NCBI RefSeq assembly: GCF_000986785.1
Contig: NZ_LAYY01000004.1
Location: forward strand, 124,001-188,000
Source of the DNA: Mesobacillus campisalis
GTDB lineage: Bacteria; Bacillota; Bacilli; Bacillales; Cytobacillaceae
Reading direction: 5' to 3'
DNA: 64,000 bases
In this document: positions 25,852 to 33,523 of the stretch, one piece after another
How positions within the stretch are numbered: position 1 is the first letter of the stretch
Layout of the letters: the number at the start of each line of letters is the position of its first letter
Position numbers and translations under genes: made by a program
Notes under the pieces: generated by a model
Databases searched by the model: none
What the model saw: the letters and a program-made list of their open reading frames with translations, nothing else
Told to the model about the DNA's origin: nothing

Positions 25852-26832
25852 ATGAAAGCCATTGTGTACACAAGGTACGGCTCCCCTGATGTTCTAGAAT
25901 CGAAACAGGTTGAAAAACCTATTCCAAAAGACAATGAAATCTTAGTTAAAGTAAAAGCCACAACCGTGACTGTGGCAGATATTCGGGCACGGAGTTTTAC
26001 AGTTCCTCCAGCCTTTTGGCTGCCTGCACGATTAACACTTGGTTTGAGAAAACCAAAAAAAGAGATATTAGGAATGGAGTTAGCTGGAGAAGTGGAGCTG
26101 GTTGGTAAAAAGGTTAAAAGGTTTAAGCAAGGAGATCAAATTTTTGCAGCTTCCTTGACTGGATTTGGTGCTTATGCTGAATATAAGTGTTTGGAGGAAG
26201 ATGGACCTGTAGCTATTAAGCCTTCCAATATCACCTACGGAGAAGCCGCTGCCATCCCTATTGGAGCTCGTACAGCCTGGTATTTTCTTAGGAAAGCAGG
26301 CGTAAAGAAGGGACAATCGATTTTAGTGTATGGAGCTTCTGGAAGTGTAGGAAGTTATGCAGTTCAAATTGCCAAATATTTTGGAGCGAAGGTTACGGGA
26401 GTATGCAGTACCACGAATTTGGAATTAGTAAAATCCCTGGGAGCTGACAAGGTAATTGATTATACAGCAGAGGATTTTTCCAGGACAGACGAAACATATG
26501 ATGTCATCTTTGAAGCGGTAAACAAGAGCTCTTTCTCAGCTTGCATGAAAGCGTTAAAGAACAACGGCACTTATATAAATGTAACTGAACCGCTGCCAAG
26601 TGCTCAAATGTGGTGGACAAAATTGACAAGCAGCAAAAAACTTTTATTAAGCCGCAATTCACCTGAAACTTCAGAAGCATTAAACCTCCTTAAAGAACTT
26701 GTAGAAAAGGGGAAGTTAAAGCCAGTCATTGACAGATATTATGCGTTTGACGAGATAGTGGAAGCTCATCGATATGTCGAGAAAGGACACAAGAAAGGAA
26801 ATGTAGTGATAAATATAGAAGATAATAACTAA
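25852..26832 (+). CDS. Zinc-independent medium-chain dehydrogenase (quinone oxidoreductase-like)
   Basis: A 326-residue MDR protein. The N-terminal GroES-like domain is MKAIVYTRYGSPDVLESKQV with GMELAGEVELVGKKV. The nucleotide-binding motif is YGASGSVGSYAVQIAKYFGA near residues 155-175. The structural-zinc cysteine cluster is absent, placing it with NADPH-dependent quinone or alkenal reductases. ATG has GAGGTGG upstream. An MFS gene follows 30 bp later, so the two are probably co-transcribed. The substrate is unknown. Confidence 0.88.
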   Translation: MKAIVYTRYGSPDVLESKQVEKPIPKDNEILVKVKATTVTVADIRARSFTVPPAFWLPARLTLGLRKPKKEILGMELAGEVELVGKKVKRFKQGDQIFAASLTGFGAYAEYKCLEEDGPVAIKPSNITYGEAAAIPIGARTAWYFLRKAGVKKGQSILVYGASGSVGSYAVQIAKYFGAKVTGVCSTTNLELVKSLGADKVIDYTAEDFSRTDETYDVIFEAVNKSSFSACMKALKNNGTYINVTEPLPSAQMWWTKLTSSKKLLLSRNSPETSEALNLLKELVEKGKLKPVIDRYYAFDEIVEAHRYVEKGHKKGNVVINIEDNN

Positions 26833-26862
26833 TATAAGAAAGTATTATTTGAAGGGGGTATC

Positions 26863-28050
26863 ATGATTCAAGGTTCATGGCGTGCGTTACTTTGGATTGG
26901 TTTGGCTGAATTATTTGCATTAAGCCTGTGGTTTAGCGCTTCGGTTATAGCACCCGAACTCATTCAAGTATGGAATCTTAGCTCCAGCTCGGAAGCGTGG
27001 TTGTCTGCTTCTGTTCCACTCGGTTTTGTCATAGGTGCATTAATCAGTTCCTATTTTGGGATTGCAGATCGTTTTAATCCCCGAAAGGTTCTTGCACTTT
27101 CAGCATTTTTAGGGGCACTAGTGAATGTCTTGCTGATACTGGTAAATCATGCATTTTTCGGTATCCTGCTTAGAATCTTAACTGGTGCGGCACTCGCTGG
27201 TGTATACCCGACAGCTGTGAAAATTTTATCGCAATGGTTCCCGAAAAAACGGGGGCTTGCCATTGGAATCTTAATAGCCGCATTAACTCTAGGTTCCTCT
27301 TTGCCACATTTTATAGTTATCTTCTCTTCTTCTTTGAACTGGCAATTAGTGATTATATGCAGTTCCATATTGGCACTATTGGCAGCAATCATTGTGAATT
27401 GGGTTTTAGAAGATGCTCCGGTAATACCGAAAAAGCTGCCTTTCTCATTTAAATTACTAAAAAAGGTCGTATCCAATAAACCAGTAATGCTTGCGAACTA
27501 CGGCTATTTTGGGCATATGTGGGAATTGTATGCGATGTGGACGTGGATCCCGATTTTCTTGACTGCTAGTTTTACAAGCTATACACCCGGAATTTCTCCT
27601 TGGTTCATAGCCTTAGCCTCTTTTATGACAATCGGAATTGCAGGGGGAATTGGCTGTGTGATAGGTGGGTTTGTTTCCGATAAAATCGGAAGAGCGAACC
27701 TGACGATCATTTCCATGGTGATCAGTGGTATTTGCTGTATTTTGATTGGTTTTACTTTTGGTCAAAATATTTGGCTCACTCTTCTCCTCTCGATCATTTG
27801 GGGCATGTCTGTCATCTCGGATTCTGCCCAGTTCTCCGCCGCTGTTTCCGAAGTTGCAGAGGTGGAGTATGTAGGAACAGCCCTGACTTTTCAAATGTGC
27901 ATTGGTTTCCTTATCACCATATTCTCGATCAACCTGATCCCGTTTATTCAAAAAATGATTGGCTGGGAATGGGTCTTTGCCTGTTTAGCAATCGGGCCGA
28001 TTCTTGGAATCGTATCCATGTTAAGATATAAACGCCATGAACTTAGGTGA
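26863..28050 (+). CDS. MFS transporter
   Basis: A 395-residue, 12-helix major facilitator. It begins WRALLWIGLAELFALSLWFS and has the motif-A-like loop FGIADRFNPRKVL after helix 2, RILTGAALAGVYPTAVKILS, and QWFPKKRGLAIGILIAALT. The second half repeats motif A as GGFVSDKIGRANLT. Such CynX/NarK-like carriers move small anions or drugs. It is co-directional with the dehydrogenase upstream. The substrate is unknown. Confidence 0.9.
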   Translation: MIQGSWRALLWIGLAELFALSLWFSASVIAPELIQVWNLSSSSEAWLSASVPLGFVIGALISSYFGIADRFNPRKVLALSAFLGALVNVLLILVNHAFFGILLRILTGAALAGVYPTAVKILSQWFPKKRGLAIGILIAALTLGSSLPHFIVIFSSSLNWQLVIICSSILALLAAIIVNWVLEDAPVIPKKLPFSFKLLKKVVSNKPVMLANYGYFGHMWELYAMWTWIPIFLTASFTSYTPGISPWFIALASFMTIGIAGGIGCVIGGFVSDKIGRANLTIISMVISGICCILIGFTFGQNIWLTLLLSIIWGMSVISDSAQFSAAVSEVAEVEYVGTALTFQMCIGFLITIFSINLIPFIQKMIGWEWVFACLAIGPILGIVSMLRYKRHELR

Positions 28051-28197
28051 GTGCATGGCCATTGGTTGAACATTTTTAAAAGGGTTAAGCTTTAATTGTT
28101 ATTCTTACTGTTCCGAAAAACCTGCAGGGCTGAGCTTATCAGAGGTTAATTGTTTATTGAAATTAGTGGAGCGAAATAAACAGAATGAGGGGTTTAC

Positions 28198-28635
28198 TTG
28201 ATTAGAAAAATCGACATTCGCAATAGCAAATACGCTGAAGCTGTTTTAAAGATTCAAATACCATCCTATAAAGTAGAGGCGGAAATAATTGGTTCGTATG
28301 AAATACCAGCACTAAAGGATACCATTTATACTTTGCAACATTGCGGAGAGACTTTCTTTGGTTATTATGTAAATGAAGAATTATGCGGAGTAATATCTGT
28401 AAAAGCAGACGATGAATATGTTGATATACATAGATTAATTATACATCCAAACCATTTCAGAAAAGGAATTGCCCAGCTGCTTTTAAATTTCATAGAAAGT
28501 AAGTTCAAGGCTGAGACAATAAAAGTAGCGACAGGTTCTAAAAATATCCCAGCAGTTCGTTTATATGAAAAAAATGGATTTCGAAACATGAAAGAAGTCA
28601 TTATAAATGAAAAAACTATCCTTAACCTTTTTTGA
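28198..28635 (+). CDS. GNAT N-acetyltransferase
   Basis: A 145-residue protein starting at TTG, with GAGGGG upstream. The acetyl-CoA motif is LIIHPNHFRKGIAQLLLNFI (R/Q-x-x-G-x-G/A type) near residues 80-100, and the C-terminal signature is ATGSKNIPAVRLYEKNGF. It acetylates an unknown amine. The gene is followed by 450 bp without a complete gene. Confidence 0.88.
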   Translation: MIRKIDIRNSKYAEAVLKIQIPSYKVEAEIIGSYEIPALKDTIYTLQHCGETFFGYYVNEELCGVISVKADDEYVDIHRLIIHPNHFRKGIAQLLLNFIESKFKAETIKVATGSKNIPAVRLYEKNGFRNMKEVIINEKTILNLF

Positions 28636-28674
28636 AAAGAAAAGGTAATTATCTCAGTTGTAGTAAGGGGGGGA

Positions 28675-28766
28675 ACCTGCACAGCAGCTGTTCCAGCTTC
28701 TCTATGGTTGGGGTCGAATCTGCATGGTTAAAAGAACAATTAGAGAAATTGAGAGAGGTTTTATAA
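28675..28766 (+). pseudogene. Possible 3' remnant of a decayed gene
   Basis: A frame without a start reads ...MVGVESAWLKEQLEKLREVL and ends at TAA 28764-28766. Composition is protein-like and helical, but there is no upstream body. I do not recognise the family; weak support. Confidence 0.3.
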
Positions 28767-28884
28767 TCATAAATGAGCACTCCTCATTCGATTTGAATCA
28801 ATCATACATCTAAGAGAGGCTATTTTTGACAATATTCCTTGGATTTGGTGTGATTTTCTTCATTGGCATACCTGCCGGTGTATC

Positions 28885-29075
28885 AGATAATACGAGTACT
28901 CGTATTGAAAATTCATTTAATGCTGGTTAGGACTAATATAATGCTGGTAAGTGGAGATTTATTGCTTGTAAGCGGAGCTATAATGCGAGTACTAGGTTTA
29001 TAGCAGCGAATTTATTGCTAGTAATAGAATTAAATTTACGATGTTTCAGCGTTTAAACCGAGTACTCGCATTAAA
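28885..29075. repeat. Short interspersed repeats with GAGTACTC palindromes
   Basis: CGAGTACT occurs at 28893, 28986 and 29059, in two cases as the palindrome CGAGTACTCG. Between them are ~21-22 bp degenerate units of the form AATGCTGGTAAGTGGAG / ATTGCTTGTAAGCGGAG / AATGCGAGTACTAGG. No gene is seen in this interval. Confidence 0.6.
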
Positions 29076-29092
29076 ACGAGTTAGGGGGAACC

Positions 29093-29827
29093 ATGATGGA
29101 TATCGTAGTCTCGCATGTCAGTAAACGTTTTGTTCAAAAGCAAGTCATAAAAGATGTCACATTTGCGATTCCGGCAGGAGAGATTTGTTGTTTGCTTGGC
29201 CCTTCCGGTTCGGGTAAAACAACATTGATACGCCTGATGATTGGTGCCATTCCTGCGGATCAGGGGACGATTGAAATTGGCGGCGTGCAAATTCCCAACA
29301 TGAACATGCTGGAGAAGATAGGATTCATGCCGCAGAATGATGCGCTATATGACGATTTATCCGCAGAAGCCAATTTACGTTTCTTTGGCGGGCTTTACCA
29401 TATGGAAAAAGTCAAACTGGAAAAGCGTATCAATGAAGTGCTTGCCATGGTGGATTTAAAAGAGCATGAGAAGAAGCTGGTGAAGAACTTCTCTGGCGGC
29501 ATGAAAAAGCGGCTTTCACTTGCAGTTGCAATATTGCACTCCCCCGAAATCCTGTTCCTGGATGAACCAACAGCAGGCATCGACCCGGTTCTGCGGCGTA
29601 AGATATGGGAGCAATTTCAGGATATTAAAAATGCTGGGACAACCATCATTGTATCCACGCATGTGATGGATGAGGTGACAGAGTGCGATAAGGCCGCCCT
29701 CATTTATAACGGCTCATTGATTGAATATGATTCGGTGACAAATCTGCTTCAAAAAACGCAAAACGGCCGGGTAGAGGAGCTGTTTTTCAGTGCTTCGAGT
29801 AATTCGATGGGTGGTGCTTCACAATGA
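29093..29827 (+). CDS. ABC-2 type transporter ATP-binding protein
   Basis: A 244-residue ATPase. Walker A is GPSGSGKTT near residue 40, the Q-loop region is IGFMPQNDALYDDLSAEANL, the signature is NFSGGMKKRLSLA, and Walker B is ILFLDEPTAGID followed by the switch histidine in STHVMDE. It pairs with the permease whose ATG overlaps its stop (ATGA). The pair is of the DrrA/B or CcmA-like drug or lipid exporter type. GGGGGAACC precedes two adjacent ATGs; the first is used here. Confidence 0.95.
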   Translation: MMDIVVSHVSKRFVQKQVIKDVTFAIPAGEICCLLGPSGSGKTTLIRLMIGAIPADQGTIEIGGVQIPNMNMLEKIGFMPQNDALYDDLSAEANLRFFGGLYHMEKVKLEKRINEVLAMVDLKEHEKKLVKNFSGGMKKRLSLAVAILHSPEILFLDEPTAGIDPVLRRKIWEQFQDIKNAGTTIIVSTHVMDEVTECDKAALIYNGSLIEYDSVTNLLQKTQNGRVEELFFSASSNSMGGASQ

Positions 29828-30852
29828 TCCATTTGGCAAAACGCGTCATACGTCAAACCTTAAACGACAAACGAAGTGTGATGATGATTTTTGTTGCTCC
29901 TCTCCTGATCTTGACGCTGGTTTATTTTTTATTGGGAGATTCCGATTATGTTTCAACAGTTGGAATCGAAAAGGATGCCATGCCAGGTCCTCTCGTTTCT
30001 GCATTGGAAGAACAGGACTTGCATGTGGTAGAGTTAACAAGCGATGATGCCCAACAGGCCAAAGAGTATCTGAAGGATCATCAACAGGTTGACGCGATAA
30101 TCAGCTTTTCACAAAATTCGGGCATGACGATTACGATGTACGAACCCTCTACTAAAGGATCAAAGGCTGTCAGGGAAATCCAAGCGGCCATGGCTTCCCT
30201 TAATCCTGCCGCAAAAGTGAATCTATCCTATGTATACGGAACACAGGACCAGTCAATGTTTGATTCCCTTGGGTATGTATTCCTTGCCTTATTCTCGTTC
30301 TTCCTCGTGTTTATCATTTCCGGGATGGCACTTGTGAGAGAGCGAAGCGGCGGAACATTGGAACGGTTATTGATGACGCCGATTAAACGAGGGGAAGTCA
30401 TACTTGGCTACACGGCAGGATTTGGGGTATTTGCCGTCATCCAAGCCATCCTCATCGTTCTTTATTCCATCTTTGTCCTGAAATTAAGCTCCGTGGGAAA
30501 CATAGGGTGGGTATTGCTCACGATGGTTTTGCTAGCGGTGACAGCTGTTTCATTTGGAGCGGCTATTTCCGTTTTTGCCAGTTCAGAACTGCAAGTGGTC
30601 CAGATGATTCCATTTACCATCATTCCCCAAGTGTTTTTTTCCGGACTGATACCTTTGGACTTGATACCTTATCATCTCGGAAACTTGTCCTATATCATGC
30701 CCATTTATTACGGGGCAGCAGCCATTAAAGGCGTCATGGTATACGGCGACGGCTTCCTCCAAATCTGGGGTTATCTCCTTGGCTTAATCTTATATTCCTT
30801 TCTGTTATACCTATTGAATACACAAGCATTGAAGAAATTCAGGAAACTGTAG
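29824..30852 (+). CDS. ABC-2 type transporter permease
   Basis: A 342-residue permease with one N-terminal helix, an extracytoplasmic domain (~40-150) and five C-terminal helices. It has the ABC-2 signature ERSGGTLERLLMTPIKRGEVILG at residues 173-195 (given in part; the key element is the GTLERL core). It works with the ATPase at 29093. Its stop codon is followed at once by the dispersed GCAGGGGGAAGGTTCT element. Confidence 0.92.
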   Translation: MIHLAKRVIRQTLNDKRSVMMIFVAPLLILTLVYFLLGDSDYVSTVGIEKDAMPGPLVSALEEQDLHVVELTSDDAQQAKEYLKDHQQVDAIISFSQNSGMTITMYEPSTKGSKAVREIQAAMASLNPAAKVNLSYVYGTQDQSMFDSLGYVFLALFSFFLVFIISGMALVRERSGGTLERLLMTPIKRGEVILGYTAGFGVFAVIQAILIVLYSIFVLKLSSVGNIGWVLLTMVLLAVTAVSFGAAISVFASSELQVVQMIPFTIIPQVFFSGLIPLDLIPYHLGNLSYIMPIYYGAAAIKGVMVYGDGFLQIWGYLLGLILYSFLLYLLNTQALKKFRKL

Positions 30853-30870
30853 AGCAGGGGGAAGGTTCTC
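30853..30870 (+). repeat. Dispersed AGCAGGGGGACGGTTCT element (variant copy)
   Basis: GAGCAGGGGGAAGGTTCT directly follows the permease stop codon. It is one of a family of post-stop elements in this window (9871, 31531, 35109, 39237). Confidence 0.7.
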
Positions 30871-30920
30871 GTGCTTCGTTTTTGGTATTCTGGAGCCGTT
30901 CAATGTACTGATAAAATTGG

Positions 30921-31065
30921 AAAGTGAAGCAGAATCTGACAAACGGTCCTCCATTGGGTGAATGGAGGACGAAAAGTGAAGCTTAATTCGAAAAACGGGC
31001 CTCCATCAGGTGAATGGGCGACCAAAAGTGAAGCGGAATCTGAAAAATGGTCCTCCATCAGGTGA
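30921..31065. repeat. Three-unit 52-bp tandem repeat (AAAGTGAAGC family)
   Basis: AAAGTGAAGC starts at 30921, 30973 and 31025, an exact 52-bp period. Units share CCTCCATNNGGTGAATGG, and the first can form the CCTCCAT/ATGGAGG hairpin. The sequence is unrelated to the 52-bp units at 21345 and 33247. Confidence 0.85.
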
Positions 31066-31147
31066 TAGACTCATTTACTTTTAAGAAACTTTTTATCTAT
31101 TAACTCGTATTCTAATTAAATCCAAAAACGCAATGGAGGAGAAGGCT

Positions 31148-31324
31148 GTGTTCGGTGAGAAACCCACATGTAATGTTTGCAGAAAAGAAATCAAAGGAAA
31201 TGACGTTGTGTATGTAAAAATGCGCTACCCAAGCTATAAAGGGATGACGGAGATAACAGCTTATTTAAAAAATGAAGGCAGCTTTCTATGCGAGGATTGT
31301 TTCAATAATAAAACGAAGCGGTAG
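31148..31324 (+). CDS. Small zinc-ribbon-like protein
   Basis: About 58 residues. GTG 31148 has GGAGGAG 7 nt upstream; an ATG at 31133 lies inside that site and would add five residues. Two CxxC pairs (TCNVCRKE and LCEDCFNN) are spaced about 32 residues apart, consistent with one structural zinc. Similar short proteins are common in Bacillus and are often annotated as hydroxamate-transporter fragments without evidence. The function is unknown. Confidence 0.7.
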   Translation: MFGEKPTCNVCRKEIKGNDVVYVKMRYPSYKGMTEITAYLKNEGSFLCEDCFNNKTKR

Positions 31325-31365
31325 GCTGCTAGGTTTGATAGTAGTTTTTTATACAATAAAAGGGG

Positions 31366-31530
31366 AGGGACCTTCAAGCTTTCATTCCGCCGCTATGCCT
31401 GTTGCTTGCCATACTCTTTGATGTTCCCACCACAGCGGCCCTAAGCCTTTTGGTAACAGCCGGCATTCTAAACTTCAGCATGTCTCCCTTTTATCTTGAA
31501 TTAACAAGCAAAGAAGAAGCCCTGTGGTAG
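31366..31530 (+). pseudogene. C-terminal remnant of a membrane protein gene
   Basis: An open frame without a start reads FIPPLCLLLAILFDVPTTAA, then LSLLVTAGILNFSMSPFYLE and LTSKEEALW before TAG 31528-31530. Hydrophobic segments and codon use look like the end of a multi-helix transporter. There is no N-terminal part, so it is a gene relic. It ends directly at a dispersed repeat. Confidence 0.5.
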
Positions 31531-31583
31531 AGCAGGGGGACGGTTCTCCTGCATCATAGCTAAGAATAATGCAGGAAAACCGC
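31531..31583 (+). repeat. Dispersed palindromic element after stop codon
   Basis: AGCAGGGGGACGGTTCTCCTGCAT pairs loosely with ATGCAGGAAAACCG downstream (GGTT-TCCTGCAT / ATGCAGGA-AACC). It directly follows the TAG of the membrane-protein relic. Confidence 0.7.
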
Positions 31584-31689
31584 TTGATGAAAAAGAACGT
31601 ACGTTTGTGCTCTATGATATAATAAAGAAGCAATAGAATAGGAAACTCAAGGGTGGTCAGCTCATCCCCAAGCGAAAGGGGGTGGTGCT

Positions 31690-31773
31690 GTGACGGTATT
31701 CGAAGCATTAATGTTTGCATGTACTTTTGCAAGCTTAATCATTGCGATCCTGTTGTTTAACCACAGAAAATAA
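31690..31773 (+). CDS. Hol-Tox-type type I toxin peptide, copy 1
   Basis: A 27-residue peptide starting at GTG. It begins (M)TVFEALMFACTFASLIIAI and ends LLFNHRK: one hydrophobic helix with a short basic tail, matching the putative holin-like toxin family related to TxpA/BsrG. The AAAGGGGG ribosome binding site is sequestered by a stem with upstream CATCCCC. Such peptides insert in the membrane when not silenced by an antisense RNA. Confidence 0.8.
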   Translation: MTVFEALMFACTFASLIIAILLFNHRK

Positions 31774-31905
31774 TCCACCCTTGAGCTTGACGGCCAGGTG
31801 GATTATTCCCAACATTGTGCTGTCCCCCTAGAAGGGAATTTCTATTGCACTGACCGTATGGTGTTACCAGCACCAACGGTCTTTTTTAATATATGTGCTT
31901 TAATG
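31770..31905 (-). ncRNA. Predicted antisense RNA (antitoxin) of toxin locus 1
   Basis: A conserved minus-strand TATAAT (31911-31916 on the plus coordinates) with TTTTCA 18 bp upstream is present in both toxin loci. The RNA would start near 31904, overlap the toxin 3' region, and could end at the AATCCACC/GGTGGATT hairpin near 31773-31803. Ends are predicted. Confidence 0.5.
31852..31887 (+). terminator. Terminator of toxin 1 mRNA
   Basis: GACCGTATGGTGTT...AGCACCAACGGTC followed by TTTTTT; arms GACCGT/ACGGTC and GGTG/CACC. Same family as 9921, 17134 and 35439. Confidence 0.85.
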
Positions 31906-32064
31906 ACTATATTATACCCTAAACCAAAATCAATGAAAACAATAAACCTTTGACTCGGTAGAGCGACCGGTTGGTTCTCCTGCATCATTTCAGAACATGT
32001 AAGGAAAAAAATGACATCCACGCGCCCATTAAAATGGTAATATTATCATTGGGGGGATGAAAGG

Positions 32065-32346
32065 ATGAAAAAATACAGTATTGGATCCATAAGCCTGATG
32101 CTTATAGGAATAATCTTATTCGGGGTCAATTGGATGACCGGGATATTTTACGAGCCTATTGTCCTTTTGGGTCTTATTTCTATTTTAGTTGGAGTGGTCT
32201 TAAGTTTTGCGGCTATTGCCAAACAGGAGAAAGGAAATTTAAAGTTCATATCGATCATTTCTTTCTTTGTTGTGCTGGCAATCATCACTTGGTTTGAACC
32301 TTTTCAGATTGTCCGCATGCTTACATGGCTCAAAAATATCAGTTGA
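32065..32346 (+). CDS. Small membrane protein, 93 residues
   Basis: Three hydrophobic segments (about 8-25, 30-52 and 62-80), a short positively charged N-terminus (MKKYS) and little else. ATG follows a purine-rich GGGGGGATGAAAGG site. No family is recognised; it resembles the many short uncharacterised envelope proteins of Bacillus. Confidence 0.65.
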   Translation: MKKYSIGSISLMLIGIILFGVNWMTGIFYEPIVLLGLISILVGVVLSFAAIAKQEKGNLKFISIISFFVVLAIITWFEPFQIVRMLTWLKNIS

Positions 32347-32702
32347 TTTAAAACTAAGCAGAGAGAAAAAACCTGACATTCGGCCCTATAAGAGTTCCAT
32401 GGCACATCTGTTGCCAATCCAGCTATGGTCTTAAAAAGAAGAGGGAAAATAAGGAAGGGACTCTTGGGCTGTCATTGTGATATATTTGTCACAAAGTTCT
32501 AATGAACAAAAGACAAAAATGGGTTACAATGTTATATGTGAGGAACATCAATAGGGACGAACTTACTTCCTGCAGGCTTGCTCCTCATGTTCATTGACTG
32601 ATAGGAAGGGGAGAGGGCAACCGGCTTATACGTCAATTTGGAAACGATCGGCTTACTCATTGGATAATTATGTGAAAAAACGAACAAAGCGAGGGAACAT
32701 TT
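32347..32702. other. 355-bp interval without a convincing gene
   Basis: A possible -10 TACAAT at 32525-32530 precedes ATATGTGAGGAAC. The following ~170 bp hold a minus-strand frame of unconvincing composition without a ribosome binding site. Nothing else is supported. Confidence 0.4.
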
Positions 32703-32885
32703 ATGTGGGTAATTAGTGTGTATGAAAAAAACGATATTCATATGTTTGAATTCGATAATCAAGAAGAGGCAAAAGAATCTTTCAAGAAACTAAAAGGGAA
32801 CAAAGTTCTTAGCGAGGTCATTTACTATAACGACTTTGATTCAAAAGAAATCGAAGAAGCGTATGTAAACGCAAAAGTTTCTTAA
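32703..32885 (+). CDS. Small acidic protein, 60 residues
   Basis: Begins MWVISVYEKNDIHMFEFDNQ, followed by EEAKESFKKLKGNK, a helix-like region. ATG has GCGAGGGAAC upstream. The strand-helix-strand pattern is that of short Bacillus hypothetical proteins. No function can be assigned. Confidence 0.65.
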   Translation: MWVISVYEKNDIHMFEFDNQEEAKESFKKLKGNKVLSEVIYYNDFDSKEIEEAYVNAKVS

Positions 32886-32929
32886 AAGAGATAATCCTTT
32901 TTTCACTTACTTACTACCAACCATAAAAA

Positions 32930-33085
32930 AGTTTCCAAATTTCTAAATCGCCGAAACCATAGAGTGCGGGGGAACCATCTGGGTTGAAAAATCCAAGGGG
33001 TGAATCCTTTTGTAAAGGTAGGGCTACTCATGGCCCGAATCCGACAGCTAACCTCGTAAGCGTTATAGAGAAGGAAGGTGGAGCT
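32930..33085 (+). ncRNA. Cyclic di-AMP riboswitch (ydaO-yuaA type)
   Basis: All hallmark blocks are present in order: ATCGCCGAAACC, GCGGGGGAACCA, AAGGGGTGAATCC, GTAGGGCTACTC, GGCCCGAATCCGACAGCTAA, CCTCGTAAGCG and AGAAGGAAGG. The aptamer is followed within 20 nt by a strong terminator, giving a standard OFF switch. These riboswitches normally precede potassium transporter or cell-wall hydrolase genes. Here no such gene follows; downstream come a 33-codon frame (33128-33232), a 52-bp repeat array and a ketopantoate-reductase-like gene 440 bp away. Confidence 0.93.
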
Positions 33086-33102
33086 TATGGCATCCATGGA
33101 AA

Positions 33103-33150
33103 GTGTGTCTGCAATTCATTTAATAAAATGAACTTGCAGACACTTTTTTT
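33103..33150 (+). terminator. Terminator (expression platform) of the c-di-AMP riboswitch
   Basis: GTGTCTGCAA / TTGCAGACAC plus inner TTCATT/AATGAA, followed by seven T. Confidence 0.92.
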
Positions 33151-33246
33151 ATTTCAGGGATTAGTATATTCAGTTGACGAGATTTTAGCAGAAAAACTGG
33201 ACTGGAAGGATTGGCGCAAAAAGCTAGAGTGAAGTGGAGGGAAATT

Positions 33247-33411
33247 GCGCCAACAGCCCTAATTGACGCAATAACGAGCGGCAAGTGGAAGAAAATTACG
33301 CCAACAGCCCTTATTGGCGCAAAACACGAGCGGCAAGTTGAAGAAATTACGCCAACAGCCTTTATTGGCGCAAAAAACAAAAGGCAAGTGCAAGAAAACT
33401 GCGCCAACGGC
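33247..33411. repeat. Four-unit 51-52 bp tandem repeat (GCGCCAACAG family)
   Basis: Units start at 33247, 33298, 33349 and 33401 (spacing 51, 51, 52). Each carries RCGCCAACAGCC...TTGGCGC, a 7-bp perfect dyad GCGCCAA/TTGGCGC, then AGCGGCAAGTGGAAGAAA. The array separates the c-di-AMP riboswitch from the ketopantoate-reductase-like gene. Confidence 0.88.
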
Positions 33412-33523
33412 AATTGGTGGAGCACAGTTCCTCTTGGCTCAATAGACAAGCAACTTACTCCCTGAAGGAAATCTTCCCTTTATGATAGAATGGAAGAAAA
33501 GTGTCAAAGGGAGAAGAAGGAAC

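Larger units (their letters stand above)
31618..31887 (+). other. Type I toxin-antitoxin locus 1 (whole unit)
   Basis: From left to right: a TATAAT box at 31618; 5' leader element CTCAAGGGTGG (31646-31656); a hairpin CATCCCC/GGGGGTG hiding the ribosome binding site; the 27-codon toxin frame; CCACCCTTGAG (31775-31785), the exact complement of the leader element; and a T-rich terminator at 31852-31887. A minus-strand TATAAT (31911-31916) faces the toxin from its 3' side and can drive an overlapping antisense RNA. A second copy with the same layout lies at 35213-35474. Confidence 0.8.

Noticed and set aside
32532-32762. Minus-strand 76-residue frame in the 32.3-32.7 kb gap
   Set aside because: It overlaps the convincing 60-residue plus-strand gene, has no ribosome binding site and no family-like motif.
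33247-33411. CRISPR-like regularly spaced repeats
   Set aside because: Units are contiguous and degenerate along their whole 52-bp length, with no unique spacers, and no cas genes are present. Treated as tandem repeats.
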